Assembly: GCF_007565055.1 (NCBI RefSeq) | Contig: NC_044558.1 | Location: forward strand, 78,455,444 to 78,519,443 | Direction of reading: 5' to 3' | Origin: Rhinopithecus roxellana | Lineage: Eukaryota > Chordata > Mammalia > Primates > Cercopithecidae | Length of the DNA: 64,000 bases | Part shown: piece after piece, positions 23,294-34,049 of the stretch | Layout: each line of letters starts with the position of its first letter | Numbering within the stretch: the stretch's first letter is position 1 | The notes under the pieces: model-generated | Database searches by the model: none | What the model was told of the DNA's origin: nothing | Seen by the model: the letters and a program-made list of their open reading frames with translations, nothing else | Position numbers and translations under genes: made by a program

Positions 23294-23997
23294 CATAAAC
23301 AGAAACAATGAAATTAAACAAAAAGGGAGGCCTTGAATGGGTGAATATTGATAATGTTCTATTATACAGCGGGCAGTATATTGGAGTGAAGGTGACTGAG
23401 ACAGGGAGTGACCGGGAATATGTGTTGACAAAGAGAGCACGGGATTGTCCAGAGACGGCAACTTATTCGAACTCCATAGAGCAGTAAACACATCAGAGGA
23501 AACCTACTGTGAGCTAAATTCAGCTTCCAAGGCCCAGGGTTTGTTCTCAAACTCTGACCTAGGTACATACTTATCCAGCTCCCCCATCCCTAAATCAAAG
23601 CAGACACACAAGTGCTTGGCATATGCTAATAGGTGAACATGGATTTTAAGATAAACCCCATCTTGAAGCACTCAAAAATATCAGGCAGACAACCCCCTAT
23701 TTCCAATGAAAAGATTAATAAAACTGCTAGTGTAAATATTTAGATCTTAGAAATCTAGGTACGATAATAAAACATTGATTTTATAGTTTTAGCTCTATAT
23801 AGTTTTAAGACACATGTTATACAAAATAACACAGGAATGTAGATATAAATTTCCACTTAATTAAAGGAATAATTTTATTCATATTGTCTTGGCTCACGTA
23901 TTAGACTGCAGTGCTTTCTTCATCACTCATGGAGTTATCTGACTGGGTGCTCAGAATCCATCATATTCACTTCTGTCTATGTGTTTTAAGAGAAAAA
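23294..23997. other. Unassigned unique stretch
   Basis: No gene or repeat recognised. Confidence 0.5.
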
Positions 23998-24238
23998 TAC
24001 ATATATATCTATTATTTTCAATACAAGTACAGTGTGTGTATATATACACACACATATACATATACATATATGTCTGTGTATATGTATATATGTGTATATG
24101 TATGTATGCATACATATATACATATATGTATACAAAATGTAGATATACACATACATATGTATACATATCTTTATTGAAATTACATATATATACACATATT
24201 TATATATGTAGGTATATGTGTGTGTGTATATATATACT
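23998..24238. repeat. TA/CA/TG compound microsatellite
   Basis: About 240 bp of alternating TATATA, CACACA, TGTGTA and TATGTA words, purine-pyrimidine alternating over most of its length. The tyrosine/isoleucine-rich frames on both strands are artefacts. Confidence 0.93.
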
Positions 24239-27120
24239 GTGCTTGTTTTGAAAATAAACCAAACTACTTGTGTCAACGTGCATTGCTTTAAGGTCTTTTT
24301 GGTTGTTGTTGTGTAATGTTATATTGGCAGCTACTTACCGCATTGTGTTTTCATGGGATCTTAAAACTGCAGGTAGGAAACTAAACTTCATGGTCTACCA
24401 GCTTGTAAGAATAATTAAAAAATTGTTACCACACGCCTTCATCCCTTTTTTCACTAGCTGCATGAGTAGACTTCTTTTAGAATCTAAAATTAGCACCAAA
24501 AGAAGTTGTTTCTGGCTGATTGGTCTCCCCTAGACGTACTTTGTGTTAAAAAAAAAATGTGATTGGGAGGTCAGCACATAACATGCACTATTTTTCTCAG
24601 TGTTAATGTGAGGGAAAGCTTTATTTTGTATTTAGGCATATAGGGGAATTGTCACCCTCCCTTACAATAAACATTAGCATGCTCTGTGTCTTTACATTGC
24701 ACAGAGAACCCTGGACTCAGCAAACTCTCTTCTGTTATGATGCCAACCCACCATGTTTATGTCCTGTGAGTTCACAGACCTCTAAAGGCATCTGTCATCC
24801 AAGGTAGAGGGTGAAAAGGTGATGCTGAGGAGGACCCTGATTGTCAGCGGTCTACCTCTGCTTTCACTAAAGAGCCACTCACGTCTTGGTATCAGACGGC
24901 CTAGGTGGAAGTCACTATGAAATACCCACATGCACATGGCTAACTTATTCTGATAAGCGTTGTGTTGCCAGAAGACAAGTTGGTGCCTAAATATATACAA
25001 CAGACTTAGAGGTAATCTGTAATTCATGGTGAAGTTCAACTCCTATTTTAATTTTTCCCTGAAATGTACAAATTCCCATATCATATGTCTAACTCCCTTC
25101 TGAACCATGACGAGAAGATAATTTCACTTCAATTCCATCCATTCATTTCTTTCTATTTTCCCACACTCATCCACTCTGTAAATGAATAATTACCAAACGT
25201 AAGAGAGTAATGATGCATGCACTATTTGGCTTAGAGGCTCAAAAATGGCAGGCACAAATAATTATTTTGATAAACATCAATGAACAATTTTATGCTTTAA
25301 TTATTGGCTCAAATGAAGTAGAGGTCACTGCTTGCTCATTCTGTCTTCCCCACACCCTCTAAATCACCTGTCAGTTTAAAGTACATTTTAGGAGATTCAA
25401 AGCAAGACAAGTGACTTTCGTAGCACGGCTCTGGTTACATCTCTCAGTGATGTGGAAATTTTGTGCCCTTGTTTCTTAGGAAAGCTCTTCTCTAAACTGA
25501 TCTAGCCAGATGCAGAGATTTGCATGAGAACGTCCAATAGATAGACAAATGGGAAAGAGTGACAGGGATCAAGGATGAAAATGGAGATTTCTCTGCTGCT
25601 GGGAAACATTGGCGTCTTCTTACTACTATCAATTCAGCATGAAGGGAGAAATGGGTGTTTGCTCTGCCATCTTGTTGAAATGCCCATAGTGGGTAAAACA
25701 AACTCCACCCTCCTTCATTCCATAGGTCAGAGCTAAAAGCTGCATTGGCCACTATAGTGGCTTTGTGAATGGCAGAGCTGTCATGGACCAAAGTGGAATC
25801 TGGAGAGAACAGTGTGTAAAGTGTTGTGGGAAATTCTAATTAGAATCAGACGGAGGTGTCTTTGGTTTGTTTATCTGTGGTTGCTGTTATTGTGGTTTGT
25901 TCTGTTTTAATGGAATTCTAATGTACATGGGCACAGACAGATGCACAGTTAGAAAAAGAAGCAAAACAGGAAGGTAAAACTGAATGACTCCCTAAGCTCT
26001 TATTGATAGAAGTATGGGCATGATGGTAGGTGGCTGTTATGCCATTGGTCTTGAAGGCTACTCATGCCGTCATGTCTTGCCTTAAAAGACAACTCTATTT
26101 TCTCTGCTCTAAGTAGTAGAGCCATTGTATCTCCTTGTGGCCACAGATAGTATTATACATACTCACAGATAGTATTATACGTACTCTAATTTCAAGATCT
26201 GTAATTTAGTTGATCAAAATATTAGGTTTTACCAAAAGTACAAATATTCCCAGGCAATGCAGAAGAGCCATGCCTGGGAATATTTATTAATGATTATTTA
26301 TTGGTACAGTTTTAGGATAACACTAAATTACTCTTTTGATAAAACTGTTCTTTTAAAATAACTCTTTCTTCTGTAATTAGAAAAAAAATCAAGTTAAAGG
26401 CACAAATGAACATTTTTCCCTAAGTGCTAGGAATCAAACATTTGTTTTAGGTGAAATGAGTTTTAAAGTAATTGTCAGTCATTCAACTAAAAGTGAAAGC
26501 AGTCAGACAACTAGAAATCTGGATTAGCTTCAGATTGAGTTGGAGTCAACTTTATTTTCATATCTCGTGGCTCAGTTTGATATGCATGATATTTGAAAAT
26601 GATAAAGTCCAAATATATAAATTCTTGATGCAATTCTCAAATACAAGCTAGAGACTCAAAGACAAGACTTAAAACTGTGTCTTATTTATCTGAGTTTTCC
26701 TAGCACAGAACACACAGACTTCATAGTGTTGTTGGCTAAATGAATGGTACACAGACACCAAGGTCCATGAAAAAAGTAAGCAAAAGGCAGAAATATTTTG
26801 GCACATGTGAGAAAGCATTGAGGTGGATGAGGCTTGGAGCCACAGGTGCTAAACCCAGGTGTGTGACTAACTCACCACTTACCTTAGGTAATGTCCCTTT
26901 ACTAATCTAAGTTTCAATTACAGCCTTTACAGATTAGGAATGGACTCCTGCACCCTGCAGAACCCTGGCTTCCTGTCACTGTTATGATGCTAACACACAA
27001 GGATGAACATGTGGACCTGCGGTGAAGATTTGAACTGAGCTGTGTGTGTTTTCCTGTCTCTGTTCCTCTTGCTATACCAAAAACCAGAGCTCATTTCCCT
27101 TGCTGTTGTTTCCGCTTTTT
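24239..27120. other. Long mostly unique stretch
   Basis: Nearly 2.9 kb without a supportable gene. Contents I can see: a tandem pair of 22-bp units beginning CACAGATAGTATTATAC at 26142-26163 and 26164-26185, a perfect hairpin at 26242-26285 (separate entry), and a weak plus-strand MIR piece at about 26820-26945. Confidence 0.5.
26242..26285. other. Perfect 15-bp inverted repeat (hairpin)
   Basis: AAATATTCCCAGGCA (26242-26256) is followed after 14 nt by its exact reverse complement TGCCTGGGAATATTT (26271-26285). It is not in a recognised transposon. It could fold as a short stem-loop in RNA or as a cruciform. It is too short for a typical pre-miRNA unless the pairing extends with mismatches, which I do not see. 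Confidence 0.9.
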
Positions 27121-27330
27121 ACTGATCAATTAAGAAAGCATTGATTGAGTACTGACTGTATGCAATGGAACAGTGGAAATGTGCTCTAGGATTCAGGGGT
27201 GATAATGGCAGCAGATATTCATTATGAAAGCGACCCCAGTGAAGACAGCAGTTTCTGGCTTCATGGAGATCATAGCCTGGCGATATGATAGAGACATGTC
27301 CACCCATCCATCCACCCATCCTGCGAGCAC
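27121..27330 (+). mobile_element. L2-type relic (tentative)
   Basis: AAGAAAGCATTGATTGAGTACTG followed by CTTCATGGAGATCATAGCC resembles the L2 3' region (...catttattgagcacctact... catggagcttacattc...). Diverged. Ends near a small (CCAT)n run at 27301-27320. Confidence 0.5.
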
Positions 27331-27334
27331 TGGC

Positions 27335-28230
27335 TGAACAGACTGTGTTGAATGAAACAATGGAATCATGTCACCAGGTTGACCCCTCCCCAGATGCTCT
27401 ACAGCTGACCCCTCCCCAGATGCTGACCCCTCCCCAAATGCTCTACAGCTGACCCCTCCCCAGATGCTCTACAGCTGACCCCTCCCCAGATGCTCTACAG
27501 CTGACCCCTCCCCAGATGCTCTACAGCTGACCCCTCCCCAGATGCTCTACAGCTGACCCCTCCCCAGATGCTCTACAGCTGACCCCTCCCCAGATGCTCT
27601 ACAGCTGACCCTCCCCAGATGCTCTACAGCTGACCCCTCCCCAGATGCTCTACAGCTGACCCCTCCCCAGATGCTCTACAGCTGACCCCTCCCCAGATGC
27701 TCTACAGCTGACCCCTCCCCAGATGCTCTACAGCTGACCCCTCCCCAGATGCTCTACAGCTGACCCCTCCCCAGATGCTCTACAGCTGACCCCTCCCCAG
27801 ATGCTCTACAGCTGCATTCCTGAACCCTTATCTAGGCGCCACAGCAAGGTCACCAGACTTGCTACACTGAGCAAACCCTGAATACAGCCCTCCAGGCGGC
27901 CCAGGGGAGGTCAGGAGAAATGTGGATAAACTTAAGTCACACCCTCTTGCAAATTCCTCCGGTCACGCGATGATATGTGGTCAAGTAAACTGATGAACAA
28001 CCCCAGGGTCTCTCTCCTCAATATAAACCCCTCACTTTGTAAGCACAGGGCTGCCTCCTCTGACTGTGGTGAAGGAGCCCGGCAGGTTAGTAAACTTACT
28101 TGCCTTACCTTGGGTCTCTCTCGTCCTTTCTCTCCGCTAACCTTATACCATTTATTTCTTCTTACAGCAATCATTAAACACAACGGGACGGTGGAAACTG
28201 CTCTTACACATTTTGGGTGCTAGTAACAGC
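27335..28230 (+). mobile_element. Probable ERV LTR carrying a minisatellite (family uncertain)
   Basis: Downstream of the 26-bp array there is a promoter-like layout: TATA-type AATATAAACCCC at about 28020, a CT-rich segment, and a polyadenylation-type ATTAAA at about 28174 in CAATCATTAAACACAACGGG. The region then ends near TTACACATTTTGGGTGCTAG, which resembles an LTR edge next to a primer-binding-site relic. Variable internal tandem repeats occur in some ERV1 LTRs (MER52 and LTR10 are examples); MER52-like is my best guess. Boundaries and target duplication were not established. Confidence 0.5.
27381..27813. repeat. 26-bp minisatellite, 17 units, nearly homogeneous
   Basis: Seventeen head-to-tail units totalling 433 bp. 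Each is GACCCCTCCCCAGATG followed by CTCTACAGCT. Unit 2 is shortened to 18 bp, unit 3 has one G-to-A change (CCCCAAATG), and unit 10 lacks one base. All others are identical by eye. Such uniformity implies recent expansion and probable copy-number polymorphism. Every unit has CCCCTCCCC on this strand, so the other strand has repeated GGGGAGGGG with quadruplex potential. Confidence 0.98.
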
Positions 28231-28315
28231 AGATTTTAATTAGGGAGGCCACTGTAATGGGAAAAAGAGATCCCGGCCTGTTGAACATCAGAGACATCAG
28301 TGAGAAAGACACGTT

Positions 28316-29215
28316 TATTCATTTGTTCATACTCAAAAATTGCTTGGCCACCCACTATGTTTTTGTTATTTTATGGGGCATGGTCAATACAGATATAAAT
28401 GAGATGTCCTGAAGGAAGTCATATTCTGTGTTGTTGTTGTTGTTGTTGTTGTGACAGTTTCACTCTTGTCACCCAGGCTGGAGTGCAGTGGAATGATGGT
28501 GGCTCACTGCAACCTCCACTTCCTGGGGTCAAGCGATTCTCCTGCCTCAGCCTCCCGAGTAGCTGGGAATATAGGCGCCTGCCACCACACCCAGTTAATT
28601 TTTGTATTTTTAGTAGAGACAGTTTTCACCATGTTGGCCAGGCTGGTCTTGACCTCAGGTGATCCACCACATTGGCGTCCTAAAGTGCTGGGATTTCAGG
28701 TGTGAGCCACTGGGATTTCAGGTGTGAGCCACTGCACCTGGCCGGAATTCATATTCTTGTAGAAAAGACAGACAATGTAGACGGCTCCCACAGAGGCAGC
28801 AAGAATCATGATAGAGTTTGCATAGGCTGCTCTGGGAACACAAAGAAAGGCAAGTCCTTATGCAGCCCTGAGCAGGTTGAAGAACTGGAGAGTGTCATGA
28901 GGTTTCCTAGAAGAAATGAGGTCCAAAGTAATCATTAAACATTAGCAAGCATAGCCTGAAGAATTTTGAGCAGGGTGCTGCCAGCAGGGGCATCAGCATG
29001 TGAAAAGACTCAAAGGGGAGACAACACAGCATGTTTAGGAGTCTGCACCTGAGCTTCCTGTATTTGGGGACCTGGACGTGGGACATAATGGGGAGATATT
29101 TGGCTACATATGTAGGTACAGGTGAGATAAGGCGGATCTTTGAGGCCATGCTAAGAAATGGGGAATGGATAAGTGGTATGGGCAGGGAAGTACCTAAGCA
29201 GAAGGGGTATTACTG
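28316..29215 (+). mobile_element. L2-type relic, split by an Alu (tentative)
   Basis: Positions 28316-28427 (TTTATTCATTTGTTCATACTC, GGCCACCCACTATG) and 28758-29215 (AGGAAATGAGGTCCA region, TTTAGGAGTCTGCACC, GGAAGTACCTAAGCAG) follow the order of an L2 3' region. Old and diverged. The Alu at 28428-28743 interrupts it with a target duplication. Confidence 0.45.
28428..28743 (-). mobile_element. Alu SINE with (TTG)n tail and 22-bp duplication
   Basis: Antisense Alu with a (TTG)8 tail (28429-28452). Target copies GGAAGTCATATTCT (28414-28427) and GGAATTCATATTCT (28744-28757). The 22-bp segment starting TGGGATTTCAGGTGTGAG is duplicated in tandem at 28689-28710 and 28711-28732. AluS-like. Confidence 0.94.
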
Positions 29216-29272
29216 AGGAAAGAGAGAGACCCTCTTATATTTTATATTGTTTTATACTCAGGACCTGTTTTA

Positions 29273-29691
29273 AGAAAAAAAACAAGGAAGTAAAACCAAA
29301 GACAGGCAACCGAGCGCCAGGCCCAAAACCAGGCCTGGGCCTGCCTGGCCTAAACCCAGTAGTTAAAAATCAACTCATAACTCAGAAACGGATGTTATTC
29401 ATAGATTTCAGGCATTGTATAGAACAACATTGTGAAACTCCCTGCCCTGTTCTGTTTCACTCTGACCACCTGTGCATGGAGCCCCTGTCATGTACCCCTG
29501 CTTGCTCAAATCAATCATGACCCTTTCATGTGAAATCTTTAGTGCTGTGAACCCTTAAAAGGGATAGAAATTGTGCACTCGAGGAGCTCGGATTTTGAGG
29601 CAGTAGCTTGCCGATGCTCCCAGCTGAATAAAGCCCTTCCTGCTACAACTTGGTATCTGAGAGGTTTTGTCTGTGGCTCCTCCTGCTACTT
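29273..29691 (+). mobile_element. LTR2-like (HERV-E type) solo LTR
   Basis: Sense LTR with AGGCCTGGGCCTGCCTGG, CACTCTGACCACCTGTGC, a promoter-type CCCTTAAAAGGGATAG at about 29550, polyadenylation signal AATAAA within GCTGAATAAAGCCC (29625), and the end TGTCTGTGGCTCCTCCTGC. The order matches my memory of ERV1 LTR2. No internal genes follow, so it is a solo LTR. No clear target duplication found. Confidence 0.68.
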
Positions 29692-29828
29692 TACAATGGT
29701 TTTTCCAGTTGCAGTGCAGAAAATTGATTACATAAAAGGAAAGGTTGATATTGGTGAATCTAATAATGGGAGATCTCTGTGTGCAGAAAAGGCCCGGAAT
29801 TTGGTCATTCCTTGGGGCTGTCATATAA

Positions 29829-30077
29829 AAGGAAACAAAGGAAGAAAAAGAAAAGAAAAAGAAAGAAGGGAAAGAGGAAGGAAGGAAAGAAGAAAAGAAG
29901 AAAAGAAGGAAGGAGGGAAGAAAAGAAGAAAGGAGGGAAGAAAATAAAAGGAAGGAAAGAAGGAGAAAGCGAAAGAAAGAAAGAAAGAAAAAGAAAGAAA
30001 GAGAAAGAAAGAAAGAGCGAGGGAGGGAAGGAAGGAAGGAAAAGAAAAAAGAAAAGAAAAGGAAAGAAAAGAAAAAG
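29829..30077. repeat. Homopurine GAAA/GGAA tract
   Basis: About 250 bp almost free of pyrimidines on this strand, built of GAAA, GGAA and GGGA words. The lysine/arginine/glutamate-rich frames (and their Phe/Ser/Leu mirror on the other strand, up to 185 codons) are low-complexity artefacts. Confidence 0.97.
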
Positions 30078-30712
30078 TAAACCAAAAATAAAATTCTAAC
30101 TGCCCTGGCCACCCACCCCCCTCCCCCAACTCTCGAACTCCCCCCACCCCCTCTGGCCCCAGGACTTCCTCCTCAGCCAGGGGTATTTTAAAATGTAACC
30201 AAGAGACTGGTTCAGCCCATGACCAGAAGTAGAGGGACAGGCCTCATTATATCTCTTTGGCATTAACATCAACACAGACTTTAAGTCTGATAACAAACAT
30301 TTTACAACCTATTCTCTTTGAATTCTGCTACCTGAAGGCTTCCTAGCAAATAAGAACTAGGGTCTCCACAGTTCTTTATCTTAACCCAGACATTCCTCTC
30401 TATTGATCCTAGGCCTTTAGATAAACTCAAGGAATTGTCAACCAGAAAACTTTTAAATCTACCTGTAAACTGAAAGCCATCTCCCTGCCCCACCTCCCTT
30501 GGAGTTGTCCTGCCTCTCTGGACTGAACCAGTGTATTTCTTAAATGTATTTGAATGACACCTTATGTCTCCCTAAAATATATAGAACCAACCCGCGCCCC
30601 AGCTGCTTTGGCCACACGTTATCAGGACCTCCGGTGGGCTGTGTCATGCACCACAGTCACTCTGACTTGGCTCAGAATAAATCTATTCAATTATTTCACA
30701 GAGTTTGACTCT
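30078..30712 (+). mobile_element. Probable ERV LTR (family unassigned)
   Basis: Layout of a retroviral LTR: a C-rich start region, CTACCTGAAGGCTTCCTAGC, TATA-like AAAATATATAGAACC at about 30573, GGACCTCCGGTGGGCTGTGTC, and AATAAA in CAGAATAAATCTATTC at about 30675. I recall similar ERV LTRs but cannot name the family. It lies between two long homopurine tracts. Confidence 0.55.
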
Positions 30713-30720
30713 TTTCATTG

Positions 30721-31120
30721 ACAAAAGACAAGAAAGAAAGAAAGAGAGAGTGAGAGAAAAAAAGAAGGAAGGAAGGAAGGAGGGAGAAGGGAAAGAAAGA
30801 AAGAATGGAAGAAAAGAAAGAAAGAAAAGAAAGAGAAAGAAAGAAAAAGAAAGAAAGAAAGAAAGAAGAGAAAGAAGAAAAAGAAAGAAGGAAAGAAAGA
30901 GGAAGGGAGAGAAAAGCAGAAGAAGAAAGGAAGGAAGAAGAAAGGAAAAAGAAAGAAAGAGAAAGAAAGAAAGAAAGAAAAAGAAAGAAAGAAAGGGAGG
31001 GAGGGAGGGAGAGAGTGAGAGAGAGAGAAAGAAAGAAGAGAAAGAAGAAAAAGAAGGAAAGAAAGAGGAAGGGAGAGAAAAGAAGAAGAAAGGAAGGAAG
31101 AAGAAAGGAAAGAAAGAAAG

Positions 31121-31179
<59 letters not shown>

Positions 31180-31182
31180 ACG
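30721..31182. repeat. 460-bp homopurine (GAAA)n tract
   Basis: About 460 bp with almost no pyrimidine on this strand, ending in an uninterrupted (GAAA)/(AAAG) run of about 70 bp at 31110-31180. Segments in the middle repeat one another (an AGAAGAAAGGAAGGAAGAAG theme at about 30918 and again near 31083), suggesting internal duplication. The 141-221 codon frames here are artefacts. Confidence 0.97.
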
Positions 31183-31191
31183 CACTTATCT

Positions 31192-31705
31192 GATTCCATA
31201 TCTTTGAAATTGTCAATTGTGCTGAGATAAACACACGTGCAGGTGTCTTTTTGATATAATGACTTCTTTTCCTTCAGGTAGATACCTGGCAGTGGAATTG
31301 CTGGATTGAATGGATGATCTACTTTTAATTTTTTGAGGAATATCCATAAACTGTTTTTCATACGGGTTGTACTAATTTATATTCCCACCAGCAGTGTACG
31401 AGCATATCCTTTTAACCACATTTGTGCCAACATCTATTGTTATCTGACTTTTTAATAATGGCCATTCTGGCTGGGGTAAGGTGATATCTCACTGTGATTT
31501 TAATTTGCATTTTCCTGATGATTAGTGATGTTGAGCATTTTTTTTTTTTCGTATTTTTTGGCCATTTGTATACCTTGTTTTGAGAAATGTCTTTTCATGC
31601 CATTTGCCCAGTTTTAATGGGATTTTTCTTTCTTGCTGATTTGATTGAGTTTCTTGTAGATTCTGGATGTTAGTCCATTGTCAGATGCATAATTTGCAAA
31701 TAACC
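31192..31705 (-). mobile_element. L1 ORF2 C-terminal fragment
   Basis: Antisense L1 ORF2: GGTAGATACCTGGCAGTGG, TTCCCACCAGCAGTGTACG, GATTCTGGATGTTAGTCC and others. Diverged (L1PB/L1MA age). It lacks the 3' end and is broken on both sides. The left neighbour is the (GAAA)n tract. Confidence 0.88.
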
Positions 31706-32694
31706 CTCTTTGTACATTTTAAAAACAATTAATTTTAGTCATTCTCCCAATCTCCCTCTCCCCACAAAATAAAAACAAATCAGTTAAGCTTGACACAGAA
31801 TTTCGGCAGGATTTATAAGCTCTTATTCCACAGTGGAGCATGTGGAATACTTTCCAATGTAAAGTGTCTTGGGGAACATTTTCTCTTCTCTGTTCCATCA
31901 GTGTCTCTCTGCGCATTTATCGCCTCATTACTAGGAAAAAAAGTCTGGGGTCTGATGTTTGGGAAATTTTATGGCTCAGAGAGCAGGCCAAGTAGCAAAC
32001 ATGTTCCATTCCCCTTTCTTGCCCCTCTGATTCAATCAGGATGTGAGGATGCAAAACAAGAGAATGAGGCTTCCAACCGTTTACTAGGTGGTTACATATT
32101 CATTCTGTCTGTCTCCTGGAAGCTTTACCAGCGTCTGGACAGGAACCATCTACTCCAAGCTGTGAGAGTTCCTTAAATGCCAGGCAATGGACTATGCATT
32201 TTAAGTATCATCTCATTGAATCATTTCCAGACCCTGATGAAGTATTATTATCCCCACTTAGCATTTGAATGCTAAAGAAAACAAATTCCCAAAGGACTAA
32301 GTCTACCTAAAGGCAGTAGACCTGTTGGATTACCGTTTGGACTCGGAATTAAGACAGAACTGGATTGACTCTCATCTCTCTCATTTCCTGGCACTGTGAC
32401 CATTAGTACGTTACTGAAATTGTTTGAGCCTCCATATCTCATCTGTAAAACAGAGACGAGAAGAACATGGTTAAGGTCAGTTGTTCTGTACCCTGCCTGG
32501 AAGAATATTGGTTGTTGCTTATGGTTAGTGGCGGGGGAAAAATAATAGAAGAAGAAGAGGAGTTGTTATAGCACCAAAGAAGGGGGGCTGAGCTGAGATG
32601 AGCTGAGTAGAACTTGGCTGGCTTCACTGGTTTTTTTTTTTTTTCACCAGTTTGGGGTCAAGGAGACAGCTTGCACATTTGGTGAATTGATTAT
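31706..32694. other. Unassigned stretch with MIR/L2 fragments
   Basis: No gene. A minus-strand MIR/L2-like piece is at about 32170-32320 (GTATCATCTCATTGAATC, ATTATTATCCCCACTTAGC). A plus-strand MIR piece is at about 32336-32460 (CACTGTGACCATTAGTACG, ATCTCATCTGTAAAACAG). Confidence 0.5.
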
Positions 32695-33505
32695 GTATTA
32701 GGTTTATTCGTTTCTTTTTTTTTAATCTAATATTTTATTTCTTTTTTTATTATTATTATACTTTAAGTTCTAGGGTACATGTGCATAACGTGCAGGTTTG
32801 TTACATATGCATACATGTGCCATGTTGGTGTGCTGCACCCATCAACTTGTCAGCACCCATCAACTCGTCATTTACATCAGGTATAACTCCCAGTGCAATC
32901 CCTCCCCCCTCCCCATGATAGGCCCTGGTGTGTGATGTTCCCCTTCCCGAGTCCAAGTGATCTCATTGTTCAGTTCCCACCTATGAGTGAGAACATGCGG
33001 TGTTTGGTTTTCTGTTCTTGGGTTTATTAGTTTCTTGTGGCTGCTGTAACAAATAACCACAACCTTGGTGGCTTAAAACAAAAGGGATTTGTGATCTCAG
33101 TTCTGGAGGGGCCAAAATCACATACTGCCAAGGCTGTGTTCTCTCCAGGGTTCTAGGCGGGGATTTGTTTTTCACCTCTTCCAGCTTCTGTTGGCTGCTG
33201 GCACACTTTGATTTACAGCTGCATGGCTCTATGGTCTGCCTCTGTGGTCACCGTCTCCTCTGTCTACATCAAATCTCTCTATCTTCCCCTGTCTTCTAAG
33301 TCCACATTGAAGGACACTATGATTTCATACAAGGCCCATCCAGATAATCCAGGGTTGCCTCACCCTCTCAAGATCCTTAACTTAGTGACGTCTGCAAAGA
33401 CCATTTTCTATGTAAGGTAAAATGAGTAATATTGTACATTGGATAATATGCAGATTCCCAGAATTAGGACCTGATATTTCTGTCGGTCATTATTCAGCCT
33501 GATAC
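32695..33505 (-). mobile_element. MLT1-type MaLR LTR, split near its edge by an L1
   Basis: The LTR terminus TGTATTAGGTTTATTCG is at 32695, and the LTR continues after the L1 from 33021: CTTGTGGCTGCTGTAACAAA, CTCAGTTCTGGAGGGGCC, CCATCCAGATAATCCAGGG, CATTATTCAGCCTGATAC. Old MaLR solo LTR. Confidence 0.75.
32717..33020 (-). mobile_element. 5'-truncated young L1 3' end
   Basis: Antisense L1PA-type 3' UTR (ACTTTAAGTTCTAGGGTACA, CATGTGCATAACGTGCAGG, GTGAGAACATGCGGTGTTTGG) of about 300 bp. Target duplication GGTTTATTCGTTTCTT (32701-32716) and GGTTTATTAGTTTCTT (33021-33036), one mismatch. The tail side is irregular (AATCTAATATTTTATTT inside the T-rich part). A short duplicated phrase CAGCACCCATCAACT occurs at about 32851. 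Confidence 0.92.
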
Positions 33506-34049
33506 ACAGCAGGAATCGGCAAATAAGTAAATGCATTGGGAAAAAATGAAAGCCAGGTCTCTGAATAACAGAGATATAAACATGGAAGGGAAGAAACCTA
33601 TAATAAACTTTGGGTTGTTGAACTGGAATGGGATCTGCCAGTATGAACACATACACATAATTTTTAATATAGATATACATCTATGTAAATGGGCATGTGT
33701 GTGTGTTTGTGTGTTTGTGTGTGTAGATATACGCACAGACTTGCGTATATTTCTTGTTTACTGGCAGGACCTAGAAACACTGACATTTCAATAGCAATAA
33801 AAATACCTAGTACCCAGTTCATGGTTTCTAAATAAGGGCCTCTTTCAAATGAAAGGCTTCTAAAAGAGATGATTGATTCCCAAGGTGGGATAATCAATTT
33901 AGAACATGAACCGGAGCCATCTTATTGTGCCAGAAAGTCAGGAAATGCCGAAAACATAGTAAGAACATAGAGATGAAGTTGATGGGATATGTTGGCCAGG
34001 GGCACTTTGAACACCAAAATTAATAATGATAGTAATAGTATAGAACTTT
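33506..34049. other. Unassigned stretch with GT-rich run
   Basis: No gene. An interrupted (GT)n run is at 33693-33724. Confidence 0.5.

Noticed and set aside
27381..27813. Minisatellite as a CRISPR array
   Set aside because: Units are directly adjacent with no unique spacers, and the host is a primate.
29555..30147. 185- and 124-codon frames
   Set aside because: Same cause: a GAAA/GGAA tract between LTR sequences.
29273..30712. Two neighbouring LTR-like elements as the ends of one provirus
   Set aside because: The two LTRs do not resemble each other and no gag/pol/env-like sequence lies between them.
30683..31361. Overlapping 141-221 codon frames on both strands
   Set aside because: They lie in a homopurine microsatellite, so stops are rare for compositional reasons. 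The translations are K/R/E or S/F/L repeats.
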